A stretch of DNA of 64,000 bases, from assembly GCF_001677275.1 (NCBI RefSeq), contig NZ_CP016177.1, forward strand, positions 2,604,001 through 2,668,000, read 5' to 3'. The stretch is from Vibrio breoganii (GTDB lineage: Bacteria; Pseudomonadota; Gammaproteobacteria; Enterobacterales; Vibrionaceae). Numbering within the stretch: the stretch's first letter is position 1; the number at the start of each line of letters is the position of its first letter. Positions 1 to 10,143 of this stretch are shown here, in pieces. The notes beneath the pieces were generated by a model that ran no database searches, had not been told where the DNA came from, and was given only the letters and a program-made list of their open reading frames with translations. The translations under genes were made by a program, and so were the position numbers.

Positions 1-23
1 CAAAAAATCCTTTGTAATTAATG

Positions 24-1049
24 TTATCGTTCTGCTTTCTTGTCACGAGCCAGTAGGTCTTGAGCCGCTTCTCTGGCATCTTTATCTTGATAAAGCACCT
101 GATAGATTTGGTCGACAATTGGCATTTCAACCCCTTCACGACCCGCAAGCATCCACACTTCTTTAGTGTTTCGGTAGCCCTCTACAACCTGACCAATCTC
201 TTGTTGAGCGGTATCTACGTCTTGGCCTTTACCTAACGCTAGTCCAAAACGACGATTTCGCGACTGATTATCGGTACATGTCAGAACCAAATCACCCAGT
301 CCCGCCATCCCCATAAAGGTCTCAGGCTTAGCACCAAGAGCGGCACCTAGGCGCGTCATCTCAGCAAGACCACGAGTGATCAATGCAGTGCGAGCATTAG
401 CACCAAAACCAATACCATCAGACATACCCGCGCCGATAGCAATAACGTTTTTCACCGCTCCGCCCAGTTGCATACCAATGAAGTCATCATTGGCGTATAC
501 ACGGAATGATTTGCTACAGTGGATCTTCTCTTGAAGTTCAGTGGCAAAGCTTGGGTCAGATGAAGCTACCGCAATAGCGGTTGGCATACCCATAGCAAGC
601 TCTTTAGCAAACGTAGGGCCAGACAACACAGCTAATGGATAATCATTGCCTAGCTTATCTTGAGCGACATCTTTTAATAGACGACCCGTTTCTGGCTCTA
701 GGCCTTTGGTTGCCCAGCAAATTCGGCTGTCGGCTTTTAGATACGGTTTTAGGCTATCAAGCACAATACCAAACACATGGCTTGGCACGACCACCAACAT
801 ATCGCGGCTCGCTGCGACCGCTTTCTCAAGGTCACACTCAACAATCAACGAATCAGGAAAAGGAATGTCTGGCAGGAACTCTTTGTTCATTCTGTCAGAT
901 TGAAGCTGCTGCATGTGCTCTTTTTCATGACCCCAGATGACAACCTTAGCGCCATTACGGGCTAGAGAGATCGCAAGTGAGGTGCCATAAGAACCTGCAC
1001 CAATTACCGTCATTGATACATCTTTTAGGTCACAATTTGATGCTGCCAT
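24..1049 (-). CDS. gpsA: Glycerol-3-phosphate dehydrogenase [NAD(P)+]
   Basis: Cytosolic enzyme that reduces dihydroxyacetone phosphate to sn-glycerol 3-phosphate, the backbone for phospholipid synthesis. The 341-residue product has an N-terminal Rossmann motif GAGSYG (residues 17-22), the segment [13 protein letters not shown] carrying the family's catalytic lysine, and the [11 protein letters not shown] segment typical of GpsA. Length fits the family. An alternative start at Met13 would place the nucleotide-binding loop almost at the N terminus. It lies downstream of secB on the same strand, as in enterobacteria (secB-gpsA-cysE). The next gene, expected to be cysE, lies beyond the window start. 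Identification is secure. Confidence 0.97.
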   Translation of the reverse strand: MAASNCDLKDVSMTVIGAGSYGTSLAISLARNGAKVVIWGHEKEHMQQLQSDRMNKEFLPDIPFPDSLIVECDLEKAVAASRDMLVVVPSHVFGIVLDSLKPYLKADSRICWATKGLEPETGRLLKDVAQDKLGNDYPLAVLSGPTFAKELAMGMPTAIAVASSDPSFATELQEKIHCSKSFRVYANDDFIGMQLGGAVKNVIAIGAGMSDGIGFGANARTALITRGLAEMTRLGAALGAKPETFMGMAGLGDLVLTCTDNQSRNRRFGLALGKGQDVDTAQQEIGQVVEGYRNTKEVWMLAGREGVEMPIVDQIYQVLYQDKDAREAAQDLLARDKKAER

Positions 1050-1128
1050 ATTTCAATCCATTCATGCGTTATAGAAGGTCTAGTAGCTTTATCTTGGAAA
1101 GGCTACTGATCTTGAAAGATAGTATAAA

Positions 1129-1176
1129 TAAAAAATGCACAGCGCATCAGATAATGAGATGCAGTGTGCACTTTTA
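1129..1176 (-). terminator. Hairpin between secB and gpsA
   Basis: Read on the minus strand, a long interrupted stem (arms GTGCACA and TGTGCAT, with an inner GCATC/GATGC stem) is followed by a run of T. It lies after secB and 80 bases before gpsA, so it probably ends or attenuates part of the secB transcript and lowers gpsA expression. Strength was judged by eye only. Confidence 0.6.
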
Positions 1177-1220
1177 TTTGCCGATAAATTCAATCAATGA
1201 AGATTGAGTTTGTCGCTTGA

Positions 1221-1697
1221 TTAAGCGTCAGCTTGTGGCTGTTGCTCTGCCTGCTGTTGGCTCTGTAGGTAGTTCATGAACAATGCGTCAAAGTTAACTG
1301 GCGCAAGGTTCAGTTGAGGGAACGTACCCTTAACTACTAGGCTTGAGATAGTTTCACGAGCGTATGGGAATAGGATGTTAGGGCAGAATGCACCTAGGCA
1401 ATGCGCTAGTTGGCCTTGCTCCATTTTCTCAGCAGAGAAGATACCCGCTTGTTGAATTTCACATAGGAAAGCTGTTTCGTCAGCATTCTTAACTGTCACA
1501 GTAAGACGAAGAACAACTTCGTATACGCCTTCACCTAGTTGAGCACTTTTAGTGTCTAGGTCAAGGTTAACATCCGGTTGCCACTCTTTCTGGAACATAG
1601 AAGGAGAGCTTGGTGCTTCGAAAGAAAGGTCTTTCAAGAAGATGCGTTGGATAGTGAAGTTCTGTTGTGGAGCCTGAGTTGCTGCTGCATCAGTCAT
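1221..1697 (-). CDS. secB: Protein-export chaperone SecB
   Basis: Cytosolic homotetrameric chaperone that keeps preproteins unfolded and delivers them to SecA. The 158-residue sequence has the SecB beta-sheet core ([20 protein letters not shown] near the N terminus, then the conserved segment around ILFPYARE) and a Gln/Ala-rich tail. Length is normal. It sits between the rhodanese-like gene yibN and gpsA on the same strand, the arrangement also found in Escherichia coli, which supports the call independently of sequence similarity. Confidence 0.97.
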   Translation of the reverse strand: MTDAAATQAPQQNFTIQRIFLKDLSFEAPSSPSMFQKEWQPDVNLDLDTKSAQLGEGVYEVVLRLTVTVKNADETAFLCEIQQAGIFSAEKMEQGQLAHCLGAFCPNILFPYARETISSLVVKGTFPQLNLAPVNFDALFMNYLQSQQQAEQQPQADA

Positions 1698-1763
1698 TAT
1701 TTTTATTCCTTAAAATTTGTCTATTTCTGTGATGGACACGAATTATCGCATCCAATCATTACA

Positions 1764-2234
1764 TTATTCAGTCAGCGCTTTCTGCTTTTTCTTGCGTGGC
1801 TCTTTTTTAGCGCGCACTAGAGGCAGATTTGCATCGCTCCAAGAAGTTAAGCCGTGTTTCAGCACGAAAACTTTTTCAAAGCCAGCTTTCGCTAGCAGGT
1901 TTGCATTGTCGACAGCAGTTTGACCTGTCTTACATACAACAATGATTGGGTCGCTTTTCTTGTTTTCAAGCGATCCAAAAGAACCGTCTTTGATCTCTGA
2001 AGGCAAAATGTGAACTGAGTCAGTAATATGCCCTTTTTTGAACTCATCCTTGGTACGAACATCCACAACCACGCCGTTTTCACGGTTGATTAGTAGCGTC
2101 ATAGCCTGAGTATCAACTTCTTTATACCCTGCAGTAGAAGACTTGATGATATTCATCACTAAGGCCACGATAAGACCAGCCCAAACTACAGACAGAATCA
2201 TGTTCTGCTGAACGAAATCGAAAATTTCTTGCAT
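1764..2234 (-). CDS. yibN: Rhodanese-like membrane-anchored protein (YibN family)
   Basis: One N-terminal membrane helix (about residues 10-30, MILSVVWAGLIVALVMNII) is followed by a rhodanese domain (about 40-140). The probable active-site cysteine is in VVCKTGQTA, so the domain should be able to carry a persulfide. The C terminus is strongly basic (KKEPRKKKQK). It is the first gene of a probable yibN-secB-gpsA transcript. The family is conserved beside secB, and its physiological substrate is not established from the sequence. Confidence 0.9.
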   Translation of the reverse strand: MQEIFDFVQQNMILSVVWAGLIVALVMNIIKSSTAGYKEVDTQAMTLLINRENGVVVDVRTKDEFKKGHITDSVHILPSEIKDGSFGSLENKKSDPIIVVCKTGQTAVDNANLLAKAGFEKVFVLKHGLTSWSDANLPLVRAKKEPRKKKQKALTE

Positions 2235-2590
2235 CGTCGGATACTCTTTTTTAATTCATAAAGCCAAAATTTTAACGCGCAGTATACCATCACAGACGCA
2301 GGATGCGAGAAAGAGCCTAAGGTGATCGCTTTTTAAAAAGGAAACCTAGATCACGAATACGGCACTATTCACTCAAAGGTTCTAATATTGAAACCTGAAT
2401 GCAACCTAAATGATCGTAAATCCAAACCTTTTTTGAAATTTAGTTACTCATATTGTATAAATTTCAATCTTACTGCCCAATTCAAAGCCGAGATCGATAA
2501 ATTAATTTGATCTTAAACGCCTTCAATTAGGGTATTCTGTAGTAAAATTACGCTAATTAAAGCTACTGAAAATTAAAACGAGGCCAAACT
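2235..2590. promoter_or_regulatory. Divergent promoter region between yibN and gpmI
   Basis: A 356-base gap separates the divergent yibN and gpmI starts. It is AT-rich, with several -10-like hexamers facing gpmI, for example in the tract around 2445-2465. It must hold both promoters. I see no convincing operator, small gene or terminator. Confidence 0.5.
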
Positions 2591-4129
2591 ATGTCAGCTA
2601 AGAAGCCTATGGCTCTAGTGATCCTTGACGGTTACGGATACCGCGAAGATAAACAAGACAACGCAATCGCAAACGCAAAGACTCCAATCCTTGACGGTCT
2701 AATTGCAAACCAACCAAACACTCTAATCTCTGCTTCAGGCATGGATGTTGGTCTACCAGACGGCCAAATGGGTAACTCTGAAGTGGGTCACACCAACATC
2801 GGTGCTGGTCGCGTTGTATACCAAGACCTGACTCGTATCACTAAGTCTATTGCAGACAAAGAGTTCCAACAAAACGAAACGCTTGCGAACGCAATGGACA
2901 AGGCTATCAAGTCTGGTAACGCTGTTCACATCATGGGTCTTATGTCTCCAGGTGGCGTACACAGCCACGAAGACCATATCTACGCAGCAGTAGAAATGGC
3001 AGCTGAGCGCGGCGCAGAAAAAATCTATCTACACTGCTTCCTAGACGGACGCGATACTCCACCTCGCTCTGCTGAAGGTTCTCTACAACGTTTCCAAGAG
3101 CTGTTCGCTAAACTTGGTAAAGGCCGCGTAGCCTCTCTAGTAGGTCGCTACTACGCAATGGATCGTGATAACAACTGGGATCGCGTTCAACAAGCTTACG
3201 AATTGCTAACTGAAGCTAAGTCAGAATTCACTTTTGACAGCGCTGTAGCAGGTCTAGAAGCGGCTTACGCTCGTGACGAAAACGATGAGTTCGTTAAACC
3301 AACTCAACTTAAAACTGACTCTGAAGAATCAGCAGCGATCGTTGATGGCGATGCAGTTATCTTCATGAACTACCGTGCTGACCGTGCGCGCGAAATCACT
3401 CGTAGCTTCGTGTCTGACTTTGATGGCTTTGCACGCAACGTATTCCCATCTGTAGACTTTGTTATGCTGACTCAATACGCAGCTGACATCCCTCTACTTT
3501 GCGCATTCCCACCAGCGTCTCTAGAGAACACGTACGGAGAGTGGCTATCTAAAGAAGGTAAAACTCAGTTACGTATCTCTGAAACTGAGAAATACGCACA
3601 CGTTACTTTCTTCTTCAATGGCGGTATTGAAAGCGAGTTTGATGGTGAAGAACGTCAACTAGTGGCTTCTCCTAAAGTAGCCACTTACGACCTACAACCT
3701 GAAATGAGCGCACCTGAGCTAACTGACAAGCTAGTTGCTGCTATCAAGTCTGGTAAATACGACGCTATCGTTTGTAACTACCCTAACTGTGACATGGTTG
3801 GTCACACTGGCGTATACGATGCAGCAGTTAAAGCAAGTGAAGCACTAGACGAATGCCTAGGTCGCGTTGTTGATGCAATCAACGAAGTTGACGGTCAAAT
3901 GCTAATCACAGCTGACCACGGTAACGCAGAAATGATGGTGAACCCTGAAACAGGTGGCATCCACACTGCACACACCAACTTACCTGTTCCTCTTATCTAC
4001 GTTGGCGGTAAAGACCTAGAGTTCAAAGAAAACGGTAAGCTATCTGACTTAGCGCCAACTATGCTTAAGCTATCAGATATGGAAATCCCAGCCGAGATGT
4101 CTGGTCAGGTTATCGTAAATCTGAAATAA
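2591..4129 (+). CDS. gpmI: 2,3-bisphosphoglycerate-independent phosphoglycerate mutase
   Basis: Glycolytic and gluconeogenic enzyme that interconverts 3- and 2-phosphoglycerate with two Mn2+ ions and a phosphoserine intermediate. The 512-residue product is full length for the family. It starts with the metal-site segment LVILDGYG, contains [14 protein letters not shown] with the catalytic serine, and carries the C-terminal metal ligands in [10 protein letters not shown]. The start follows a weak GAGG-like ribosome site (GAGGCC at 2580-2585). It is followed by envC in the same orientation. Confidence 0.98.
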   Translation: MSAKKPMALVILDGYGYREDKQDNAIANAKTPILDGLIANQPNTLISASGMDVGLPDGQMGNSEVGHTNIGAGRVVYQDLTRITKSIADKEFQQNETLANAMDKAIKSGNAVHIMGLMSPGGVHSHEDHIYAAVEMAAERGAEKIYLHCFLDGRDTPPRSAEGSLQRFQELFAKLGKGRVASLVGRYYAMDRDNNWDRVQQAYELLTEAKSEFTFDSAVAGLEAAYARDENDEFVKPTQLKTDSEESAAIVDGDAVIFMNYRADRAREITRSFVSDFDGFARNVFPSVDFVMLTQYAADIPLLCAFPPASLENTYGEWLSKEGKTQLRISETEKYAHVTFFFNGGIESEFDGEERQLVASPKVATYDLQPEMSAPELTDKLVAAIKSGKYDAIVCNYPNCDMVGHTGVYDAAVKASEALDECLGRVVDAINEVDGQMLITADHGNAEMMVNPETGGIHTAHTNLPVPLIYVGGKDLEFKENGKLSDLAPTMLKLSDMEIPAEMSGQVIVNLK

Positions 4130-4144
4130 TCTTTGCTATCAAAT

Positions 4145-4172
4145 CTTTGCCACGGTGTATGCTGTGGCAAAG
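4145..4172 (+). other. Intergenic hairpin between gpmI and envC
   Basis: A perfect 9-bp stem (CTTTGCCAC / GTGGCAAAG) with a 10-base loop and no T tract. It may protect the gpmI mRNA 3' end or partly reduce read-through into envC. Confidence 0.45.
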
Positions 4173-4195
4173 AAAGCCAAGATTAAAGATTTAGG

Positions 4196-5356
4196 ATGAA
4201 TCTAATTCCTCAAAAGCCAAAGCTATTGAATAGAAAAAACGTCAGTGCCGTGTGTGCTGGCGTTTTGTTATGTCTATCATCTTCGATATTTGTCTCGACT
4301 CCTGCCTCAGCTAGCACTGAAGAGCTAAAGGGAGTAAAGGGAGAAATCACTCGCCAGCAGAAAAGCCTTTCTCAGCAACAGAAAGAACTCGATAAGCTAC
4401 AAAAGCAGCTGAAAAGCGACGAGCTTTCCATTGCCAACGCGAGTAAAAACCTAGCGCAAACTCGTACTTCATTAAAACGCTCCGAAGCCAATCTCAAGGC
4501 ATATGATCAGCAGCATCAAGAACTGTTAGAAAAGACTCAAGCTCAAGCTGCTGCGTTGCAGAAGCTGGTTAAGTCGTACTATATGATGCACACCAATGCC
4601 AAGATCGAGAGCTTCTTGAGTCATGAAAGCACTCAGGATAAAGATCGTATTAGTCAGTATTATCAGCACTTGGCAAAGCAACGTGCCGAAGTCATCACTG
4701 AGCTGCAACAAACGAACGCCAAGCTAGAGCAAAAGAATCTTCAGCTGATTGCCGAACAGCAACAAATAGAGACGCTGCTTGCTCAGCAGTCAGATCAGTT
4801 AAATAAACAACGCTCTTCACAAACTAGCCGAAAATCAACCGTCGCTAAAATCAAGCGTGGCATTGCTGGAGATAGCGCTTACCTTAATGAACTAAAACGC
4901 AATGAAGCGAGGCTGAAAGCTGAGATAGCAAAAGCCGCTAAGCGTAACTCAGTCCCAATGGATGGATTAGCCAAACAGAAAGGTCGTCTTCCTTGGCCAG
5001 TTAAGGGCTCGGTATTACACAGCTATGGCAGCAAACAAAGTGGCCAAGTCAATTGGAAGGGCATGGTAATCAATGCTCAGTATGAGCAACCGGTTAAAGC
5101 CGTTTATCCTGGCACCGTCGTATTTGCCGACTACTTACGTGGTTATGGCTTAGTGCTATTGTTGGATCATGGTAAGGGCGATATGACCCTATACGGATAC
5201 AACCAAGTACTGACCAAGAAAGAAGGCGATAAAGTCACCTCCGGTGAAACCATCGCTCTTGCCGGTGATACCGGTGGACAATCTCGCTCTTCCGTCTATT
5301 TCGAGTTGAGGCGTAACAGTCAAACTCAGAACCCTCGTTCTTGGTTGACTCGCTAG
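4196..5356 (+). CDS. envC: Murein hydrolase activator EnvC
   Basis: Periplasmic divisome-associated activator of the amidases AmiA/AmiB, needed for daughter-cell separation. The 386-residue product has a signal peptide (hydrophobic stretch about 20-36, cleavage near PASAS), a long Gln/Lys-rich coiled coil (about 40-240), and a C-terminal LytM/M23 fold (about 275-386). The usual zinc ligands of M23 peptidases are absent, as expected for EnvC: the final strand reads YFELRR where active enzymes have HxH. The gene follows gpmI at 66 bases, a conserved neighbourhood. The ribosome site is weak and very close to the ATG. Confidence 0.93.
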   Translation: MNLIPQKPKLLNRKNVSAVCAGVLLCLSSSIFVSTPASASTEELKGVKGEITRQQKSLSQQQKELDKLQKQLKSDELSIANASKNLAQTRTSLKRSEANLKAYDQQHQELLEKTQAQAAALQKLVKSYYMMHTNAKIESFLSHESTQDKDRISQYYQHLAKQRAEVITELQQTNAKLEQKNLQLIAEQQQIETLLAQQSDQLNKQRSSQTSRKSTVAKIKRGIAGDSAYLNELKRNEARLKAEIAKAAKRNSVPMDGLAKQKGRLPWPVKGSVLHSYGSKQSGQVNWKGMVINAQYEQPVKAVYPGTVVFADYLRGYGLVLLLDHGKGDMTLYGYNQVLTKKEGDKVTSGETIALAGDTGGQSRSSVYFELRRNSQTQNPRSWLTR

Positions 5357-5360
5357 AAAC

Positions 5361-5392
5361 AAAAAACGCCAGCTAGTTAGCTGGCGTTTTTT
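5361..5392. terminator. Bidirectional terminator between envC and zapB
   Basis: A six-A run, a CGCCAGCTA/TAGCTGGCG stem, then a T run. It is symmetrical and serves both convergent genes. Confidence 0.9.
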
Positions 5393-5414
5393 GTTAGCAA
5401 TGGCTTGGTAGGGT

Positions 5415-5657
5415 TTATTCTACTTCTTCCATTTTGCCTAGCATGCTGCGAATGCGCTCTTGCCACGCATCATGCTCAGCTTGAACTTGATGAGCGCGTT
5501 GTTCAGTTTCAACTTTTTCGTTGCGTAACTGCTCGGCTTCATTGGCAAGCTGTTGCTTTTGTTCTTTAAGTTCTTCAACTTCCATTTGTAGCAGAGTGAT
5601 TGTGTCTACTGCTGTTTGCACTTTGGCTTCTAGTTTTTCTAATACTTCTAAAGACAT
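5415..5657 (-). CDS. zapB: Cell division protein ZapB
   Basis: An 80-residue, almost entirely coiled-coil protein (heptads from residue 3 to about 75, rich in Leu, Glu and Gln), matching ZapB in length and in its opening [14 protein letters not shown]. ZapB is a cytosolic non-essential divisome factor that links ZapA-FtsZ to the chromosome terminus. It is monocistronic, convergent with envC and divergent from glpX. Confidence 0.93.
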   Translation of the reverse strand: MSLEVLEKLEAKVQTAVDTITLLQMEVEELKEQKQQLANEAEQLRNEKVETEQRAHQVQAEHDAWQERIRSMLGKMEEVE

Positions 5658-5886
5658 CTTGGCCTACCTAATTCGTTATCCATATGTAAAGACTGGCTTC
5701 CCAACCATTCTACCCACACACATGTATATAAACACACCTAATAATTTAATTCTGGTTCAAGTGAGCAAAAAAAGAGCGATCCTAATCAAATTTTGACACT
5801 CTCAAAGCAATCTTTCGCTTTTGCAGCGAGTAAATGCGGGACGAAATCAATAAACCTCTGGGTTGCGGCTTAAAGTTGAGCAAATT

Positions 5887-5902
5887 AAGCAAACGTTACC
5901 GT
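5887..5902 (+). promoter_or_regulatory. LacI-family (PurR/Cra-like) operator in the glpX promoter
   Basis: The 16-mer AAGCAAACGTTACCGT matches the enterobacterial PurR consensus (ACGCAAACGTTTGCGT) at 13 of 16 positions and has the AACGTT core common to LacI-family operators. It lies just upstream of a -10-like TATGAT at 5908-5913, so a bound protein would block glpX transcription. Which regulator binds is not decided by the sequence. Confidence 0.5.
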
Positions 5903-5955
5903 GAAGGTATGATAGAATCTCGGCGATTTTTTGAACCCTCTTGATTGGAGTCGAT

Positions 5956-6963
5956 ATGAAGCGCGATTTGGCGATGGCATTTTCTCGTGTAACAGAAGGC
6001 GCAGCCCTAGCTGGTTACAAATGGCTTGGACGCGGAGACAAAAACGCAGCAGATAATGCAGCCGTTGAAGTTATGCGTAGCCTACTGAACAAAACAGAAA
6101 TTAGCGGTGAGATCGTTATTGGTGAAGGTGAGATCGATGACGCACCTATGCTATACATCGGTGAAAACGTTGGTGTTGGTGGTGACGCAGTAGATATCGC
6201 TGTTGACCCTATCGAGGGAACGCGCATGACCGCAATGGGCCAATCAAATGCATTGGCTGTATTAGCGGCGGGCGAAAAAGGTAGCTTCCTAAAAGCACCT
6301 GATATGTACATGGAAAAATTGGTTGTTGGCCCTGGCGCCAAAGGTCAAATCGACCTAGCAGTATCGCTAGAAGAGAACCTAAACAAGGTAGCAAAAGCAC
6401 TGGGTAAATCATTACAGGAATTGACTGTTATTACTCTAGCTAAACCTCGTCACGACCAAGTTATTGCTGATATGCAAGCTATGGGCGTACGTGTATTCGC
6501 TGTGCCAGATGGTGATGTTGCGGCATCTATCCTAACCTGTATGCCTGATAGCGAAGTAGACATGATGTACTGCATCGGTGGTGCTCCAGAAGGTGTTGTT
6601 TCTGCTGCGGTAATTCGTGCTCTAGATGGTGACATGCATGGTCGCCTACTTCCTCGTCATGAAGTTAAAGGCGATAGCGAAGAGAACCGTATTCACGGTG
6701 AAGAAGAGCTTAAACGCTGTGCTGAAATGGGCGTAGAAGCGAACGTTATCCTTAAGATGTCTGATATGGCGCGTAGCGACAACGTTGTGTTCTCGGCCAC
6801 TGGCATCACTAAAGGCGACCTTCTAGAAGGTATTACTCGCCAAGGTGATATTGCGACAACTGAAACTCTGCTGATCAGAGGCCGTTGCCGTACTATCCGT
6901 CGCATCAAGTCGATTCATTACCTTGAGCGCAAAGATGAAGAGATTAAAGGGCACATCCTTTAA
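5956..6963 (+). CDS. glpX: Class II fructose-1,6-bisphosphatase GlpX
   Basis: Gluconeogenic phosphatase converting fructose 1,6-bisphosphate to fructose 6-phosphate. The 335-residue product has the class II metal/phosphate motifs GEGEIDDAPML and VDPIEGTRM, and the central GGAPEGV segment. The ATG at 5956 is chosen over an upstream in-frame TTG because it begins MKRDLAMAF as in the family and is preceded by GGAG at 5947-5950. Here it is monocistronic, away from glpFK. A LacI-type operator candidate lies in its promoter. Confidence 0.96.
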   Translation: MKRDLAMAFSRVTEGAALAGYKWLGRGDKNAADNAAVEVMRSLLNKTEISGEIVIGEGEIDDAPMLYIGENVGVGGDAVDIAVDPIEGTRMTAMGQSNALAVLAAGEKGSFLKAPDMYMEKLVVGPGAKGQIDLAVSLEENLNKVAKALGKSLQELTVITLAKPRHDQVIADMQAMGVRVFAVPDGDVAASILTCMPDSEVDMMYCIGGAPEGVVSAAVIRALDGDMHGRLLPRHEVKGDSEENRIHGEEELKRCAEMGVEANVILKMSDMARSDNVVFSATGITKGDLLEGITRQGDIATTETLLIRGRCRTIRRIKSIHYLERKDEEIKGHIL

Positions 6964-6976
6964 GTCTTCCATTGAT

Positions 6977-7007
6977 AAAAAAACGCAGCTTAACGCTGCG
7001 TTTTTTT
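6977..7007. terminator. Bidirectional terminator between glpX and the DUF805 gene
   Basis: A seven-A run, a perfect ACGCAGC/GCTGCGT stem with a short loop, and a seven-T run. It overlaps the last codon of the opposite-strand gene and serves both. Confidence 0.92.
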
Positions 7008-7437
7008 ATGCCTTACCGTTTTCAAATGGCGCGCCATAGTCGTTGTCTTTGTCACTGCCTTTCAGCAAGCCACATTCTACAAATATCCAAAGTCCACATA
7101 CCAAAGCAATCAGCGATAGAACTCGTGAGAAACCTTCCCCTGTTTCCATTTGAGCCGACATAGGAATCAATGAACGACCAATAATCAGTGGCACGTTCAG
7201 CAACAGAAACCGATTGGACTTATTGCGATCATGCCAACGCTTTGCCGTTACTGCTAAATCGGGATACAGCAAGATAATCGCCATTACAGGAACGGCATAT
7301 AAAGCAGTGCCCGGAGACACTTGAGCTATTGCAGTGGCTACCATAGAAAGGAACACGTAATAGCAGATGTTCCAAATCCAAAATTGCTTACGCCCGATAC
7401 GGCCTTCAAAAGAGAGTAATAAATACTTAAAGTCCAT
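7006..7437 (-). CDS. DUF805 inner-membrane protein
   Basis: A 143-residue protein with four predicted membrane helices. It carries the DUF805 signature: an N-terminal SFEGRIGRKQFW segment before the first helix and the central AVTAKRWHDRNKS segment between helices 2 and 3. The role of the family is unknown. It follows the isomerase gene on the same strand after 23 bases, so the two may be cotranscribed. The stop lies inside the shared terminator. Confidence 0.85.
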   Translation of the reverse strand: MDFKYLLLSFEGRIGRKQFWIWNICYYVFLSMVATAIAQVSPGTALYAVPVMAIILLYPDLAVTAKRWHDRNKSNRFLLLNVPLIIGRSLIPMSAQMETGEGFSRVLSLIALVCGLWIFVECGLLKGSDKDNDYGAPFENGKA

Positions 7438-7460
7438 GGGTATTCCTTGGGTCTGTTGAC

Positions 7461-7811
7461 CTAAATAGTGGTGTGCTTAGCAAAGCAATCTCTATCCATA
7501 TCTCTGATATTTACCGTGACGCTTCCCACCCAATTCGCTTGCTCTGTCAGTATTGCAAATACACTTTGCGATAAGGCTTTTTTCTGCTCAGGCGTTCTTC
7601 CTGAAAGCAACTCAACCGTCACATGGATAAAGTCGTGTTGATCCTCGCTGTCACCGATGAGCCATGAATGGCAACGCAGGGTTCTTGATTTAACTGAGTT
7701 TAGATCAAATAGGCCACTATCAATCAATGCTTGATGCATATCCTGAAGCAAGCCTTGGGTGTTGAGTCTGTCTTCTAAGGAATCGGTATATTCCATTACT
7801 AAATTGGGCAT
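7461..7811 (-). CDS. 5-carboxymethyl-2-hydroxymuconate delta-isomerase family protein
   Basis: A 116-residue tautomerase-superfamily protein. The start at 7811 is fixed by an AGGAGG ribosome site (complement of 7818-7823) and places Pro directly after the initiator Met (MPNLVMEYTDSLE). The tautomerase fold uses that Pro as its catalytic base. HpcD/CHMI enzymes act in homoprotocatechuate degradation, but no other genes of that pathway lie nearby, so the substrate here is uncertain. It is divergent from tpiA and precedes the DUF805 gene. Confidence 0.82.
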   Translation of the reverse strand: MPNLVMEYTDSLEDRLNTQGLLQDMHQALIDSGLFDLNSVKSRTLRCHSWLIGDSEDQHDFIHVTVELLSGRTPEQKKALSQSVFAILTEQANWVGSVTVNIRDMDRDCFAKHTTI

Positions 7812-8020
7812 GACACATCCTCCTGGAACATTAAACCATACACTAGACACAAGCTTTTTGAGTGGTCGACCTGCTTTTTTGCCCACCAGATCACTAGTCC
7901 CCTAATTAAGCGGCTATCCTTGTTCAAGAAATGATTAGTATCATGATATAAACATTTTTATCTGTTATATTCTTTCACCTACAACGTATATTTTTTACTA
8001 ATTTAGAAGGGAGTATTTTT

Positions 8021-8791
8021 ATGCGTCATCCTGTAGTTATGGGTAACTGGAAACTAAACGGCACCAAAGAGATGGTTGTTGACTTGCTAACTGGTCTGAA
8101 TGCAGAGCTAGAAGGCGTAACGGGTGTTGACGTGGCAGTAGCTCCACCAGCACTATTCATCGACCTAGCAGAGCGTACTCTTACTGATGCTGGTAGCGCT
8201 ATCATCCTAGGTGCTCAAAACACTGACGTGAACAACCAAGGTGCTTTCACTGGCGACATGTCCCCAGCAATGCTTAAAGAATTTGGTGCAACTCACATCA
8301 TCATTGGTCACTCTGAGCGTCGTGAGTATCACAACGAATCAGACGAGTTTGTTGCTAAGAAATTCGCATTCCTAAAAGAAAACGGCCTAACTCCGGTTCT
8401 TTGTATCGGTGAGTCTGATGCTCAAAACGAAGCTGGCGAAACTGAAGCTGTTTGTGCTCGTCAAATCGACGCAGTAATCAACCTACTAGGTGCAGAAGCT
8501 CTAAACGGTGCAATCATCGCTTACGAACCAATCTGGGCTATCGGTACTGGTAAAGCAGCAACAGCTGACGATGCACAGCGCATCCACGCTTCTATCCGTG
8601 CTCACATTGCACAGAAGAACGAAGAAGTGGCTAAGAACGTTGTTATCCAATACGGCGGTTCTGTTAAGCCAGAAAATGCAGCAGCATACTTCGCACAACC
8701 AGACATCGATGGTGCTCTAGTTGGCGGTGCAGCTCTTGACGCGAAAAGCTTTGCAGCTATCGCTAAAGCAGCAGCAGAAGCGAAAGCTTAA
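8021..8791 (+). CDS. tpiA: Triosephosphate isomerase
   Basis: Interconverts dihydroxyacetone phosphate and glyceraldehyde 3-phosphate. The 256-residue TIM barrel has the catalytic Lys in GNWKLNG, the catalytic His in IIIGHSERR, the catalytic Glu in [11 protein letters not shown] with the flexible loop 6 following, and the phosphate-binding GGSV and GALVGGAAL segments. A strong ribosome site (AGAAGGGAG) precedes the ATG. It is monocistronic, with a terminator right after, and convergent with pfkA. Confidence 0.99.
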   Translation: MRHPVVMGNWKLNGTKEMVVDLLTGLNAELEGVTGVDVAVAPPALFIDLAERTLTDAGSAIILGAQNTDVNNQGAFTGDMSPAMLKEFGATHIIIGHSERREYHNESDEFVAKKFAFLKENGLTPVLCIGESDAQNEAGETEAVCARQIDAVINLLGAEALNGAIIAYEPIWAIGTGKAATADDAQRIHASIRAHIAQKNEEVAKNVVIQYGGSVKPENAAAYFAQPDIDGALVGGAALDAKSFAAIAKAAAEAKA

Positions 8792-8817
8792 TTTGTCTTG
8801 TTAGACATCTTGATTGA

Positions 8818-8843
8818 AAGGTCAGCCTAGGCTGGCCTTTTTT
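8818..8843 (+). terminator. tpiA terminator
   Basis: GGTCAGCC/GGCTGGCC stem followed by TTTTTT, 27 bases after the stop. Confidence 0.9.
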
Positions 8844-8868
8844 ATATCTATAGGATTCTAAGCGGCAT

Positions 8869-8895
8869 AAAAAAACCGCTACCTAGGCAGCGGTT
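8869..8895 (-). terminator. pfkA terminator
   Basis: On the minus strand AACCGCTGCC pairs with GGTAGCGGTT (one G-T pair) and a run of seven T follows. It lies 30 bases after the pfkA stop. Confidence 0.9.
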
Positions 8896-8924
8896 CTATC
8901 AATTACGACTATAGCCGAGTGAGC

Positions 8925-9887
8925 TTAGAACAACTCGTCAGCAACAGTGTATAGGTCACTACGAACTGGGCGACGCATGTTTTCAATAGCATCAATAATA
9001 TCGTGATGGACCAACTCTTCTTTTTGAATACCCACACAGCGACCACCATGACCTTCTAGAAGAAGGTGAACAGCGTAGTTACCCATGCGAGAAGCCAATA
9101 CACGGTCAAATGCCGTTGGACGACCGCCACGTTGAATGTGACCAAGAACCGTAGCGCGAGTCTCGCGACCTGTCGCAGCTTCAATATCTTTTGCTAGGTC
9201 GTTTGCATCAAACATCAATTCAGTCAGAGCAATGATTGCGTGCTTCTTACCTTTTGCGATGCCTTCTTCGATGCTAGTAATTAGCTCTTCCTTGCTCCAT
9301 TGGCGCTCTGGAGTGATGATGTATTCACAACCACCCGCTATAGCGGACATTAGAGTCAAGTCACCACAGTGGCGACCCATGATCTCAACAATAGAGATAC
9401 GCTGGTGAGAAGATGAAGTATCACGTAGGCGGTCAATCGCATCGATAACCGTGTTTAGTGCTGTTAGGTAGCCGATTGTGTAATCAGTGCCCGCAATATC
9501 GTTATCGATAGTGCCAGGAAGGCCGATACATGGGTAACCCATTTCAGTTAGCTTCTTTGCACCCATGTAAGAACCATCACCACCAACAACTACTAGAGCT
9601 TCAATGCCGTGTTTCTTCAGGTTCTCAATCGCTTTCGCACGTACTGCTTCGTCTTTGAATTCAGGGAAACGCGCAGAACCTAGGAAAGTACCGCCTTTGT
9701 TGATCACATCAGATACGCTTGAACGATCTAGCTTATGGATGCGATCTTCGTAAAGACCTTGGTAGCCATCATAAATGCCGAATACCTCAACACCTTTTGA
9801 CAATGCTGTACGTACTACCCCGCGTACTGCAGCATTCATACCAGGTGCGTCTCCACCACTTGTTAGTACACCAATTTTTTTAATCAT
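8925..9887 (-). CDS. pfkA: ATP-dependent 6-phosphofructokinase
   Basis: Commits fructose 6-phosphate to glycolysis. It is a 320-residue group I bacterial PFK with the ATP site [13 protein letters not shown] at the N terminus, [11 protein letters not shown], the catalytic segment [15 protein letters not shown] and [12 protein letters not shown]. The start at 9887 ([12 protein letters not shown]) is preferred over an in-frame codon 12 bases upstream, because it aligns with family N termini and has a GAGGGT-like site before it. It is monocistronic. Confidence 0.97.
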   Translation of the reverse strand: MIKKIGVLTSGGDAPGMNAAVRGVVRTALSKGVEVFGIYDGYQGLYEDRIHKLDRSSVSDVINKGGTFLGSARFPEFKDEAVRAKAIENLKKHGIEALVVVGGDGSYMGAKKLTEMGYPCIGLPGTIDNDIAGTDYTIGYLTALNTVIDAIDRLRDTSSSHQRISIVEIMGRHCGDLTLMSAIAGGCEYIITPERQWSKEELITSIEEGIAKGKKHAIIALTELMFDANDLAKDIEAATGRETRATVLGHIQRGGRPTAFDRVLASRMGNYAVHLLLEGHGGRCVGIQKEELVHHDIIDAIENMRRPVRSDLYTVADELF

Positions 9888-10143
9888 GTTGACCCTCAAT
9901 ATTTGGGATTGATCTTATTTTTAATTTAAATTGCCTTGTCATCGGCAAGAATTCTTATCACCCCGCTCGAATCACCCTTCTTGATTCTGGTGAGCGAAGC
10001 TAACAAAATTTCAACTTGGTAAGAGTATTACAGTTTCCTGTATAGTTAAGATTGATTCAAATCAGAATCATAAAGTTTAACCACTCACCTAACCAAGATA
10101 GCTAATTCTACCTAAATTTCCTAAAAAATTCAGTGTTTACACC

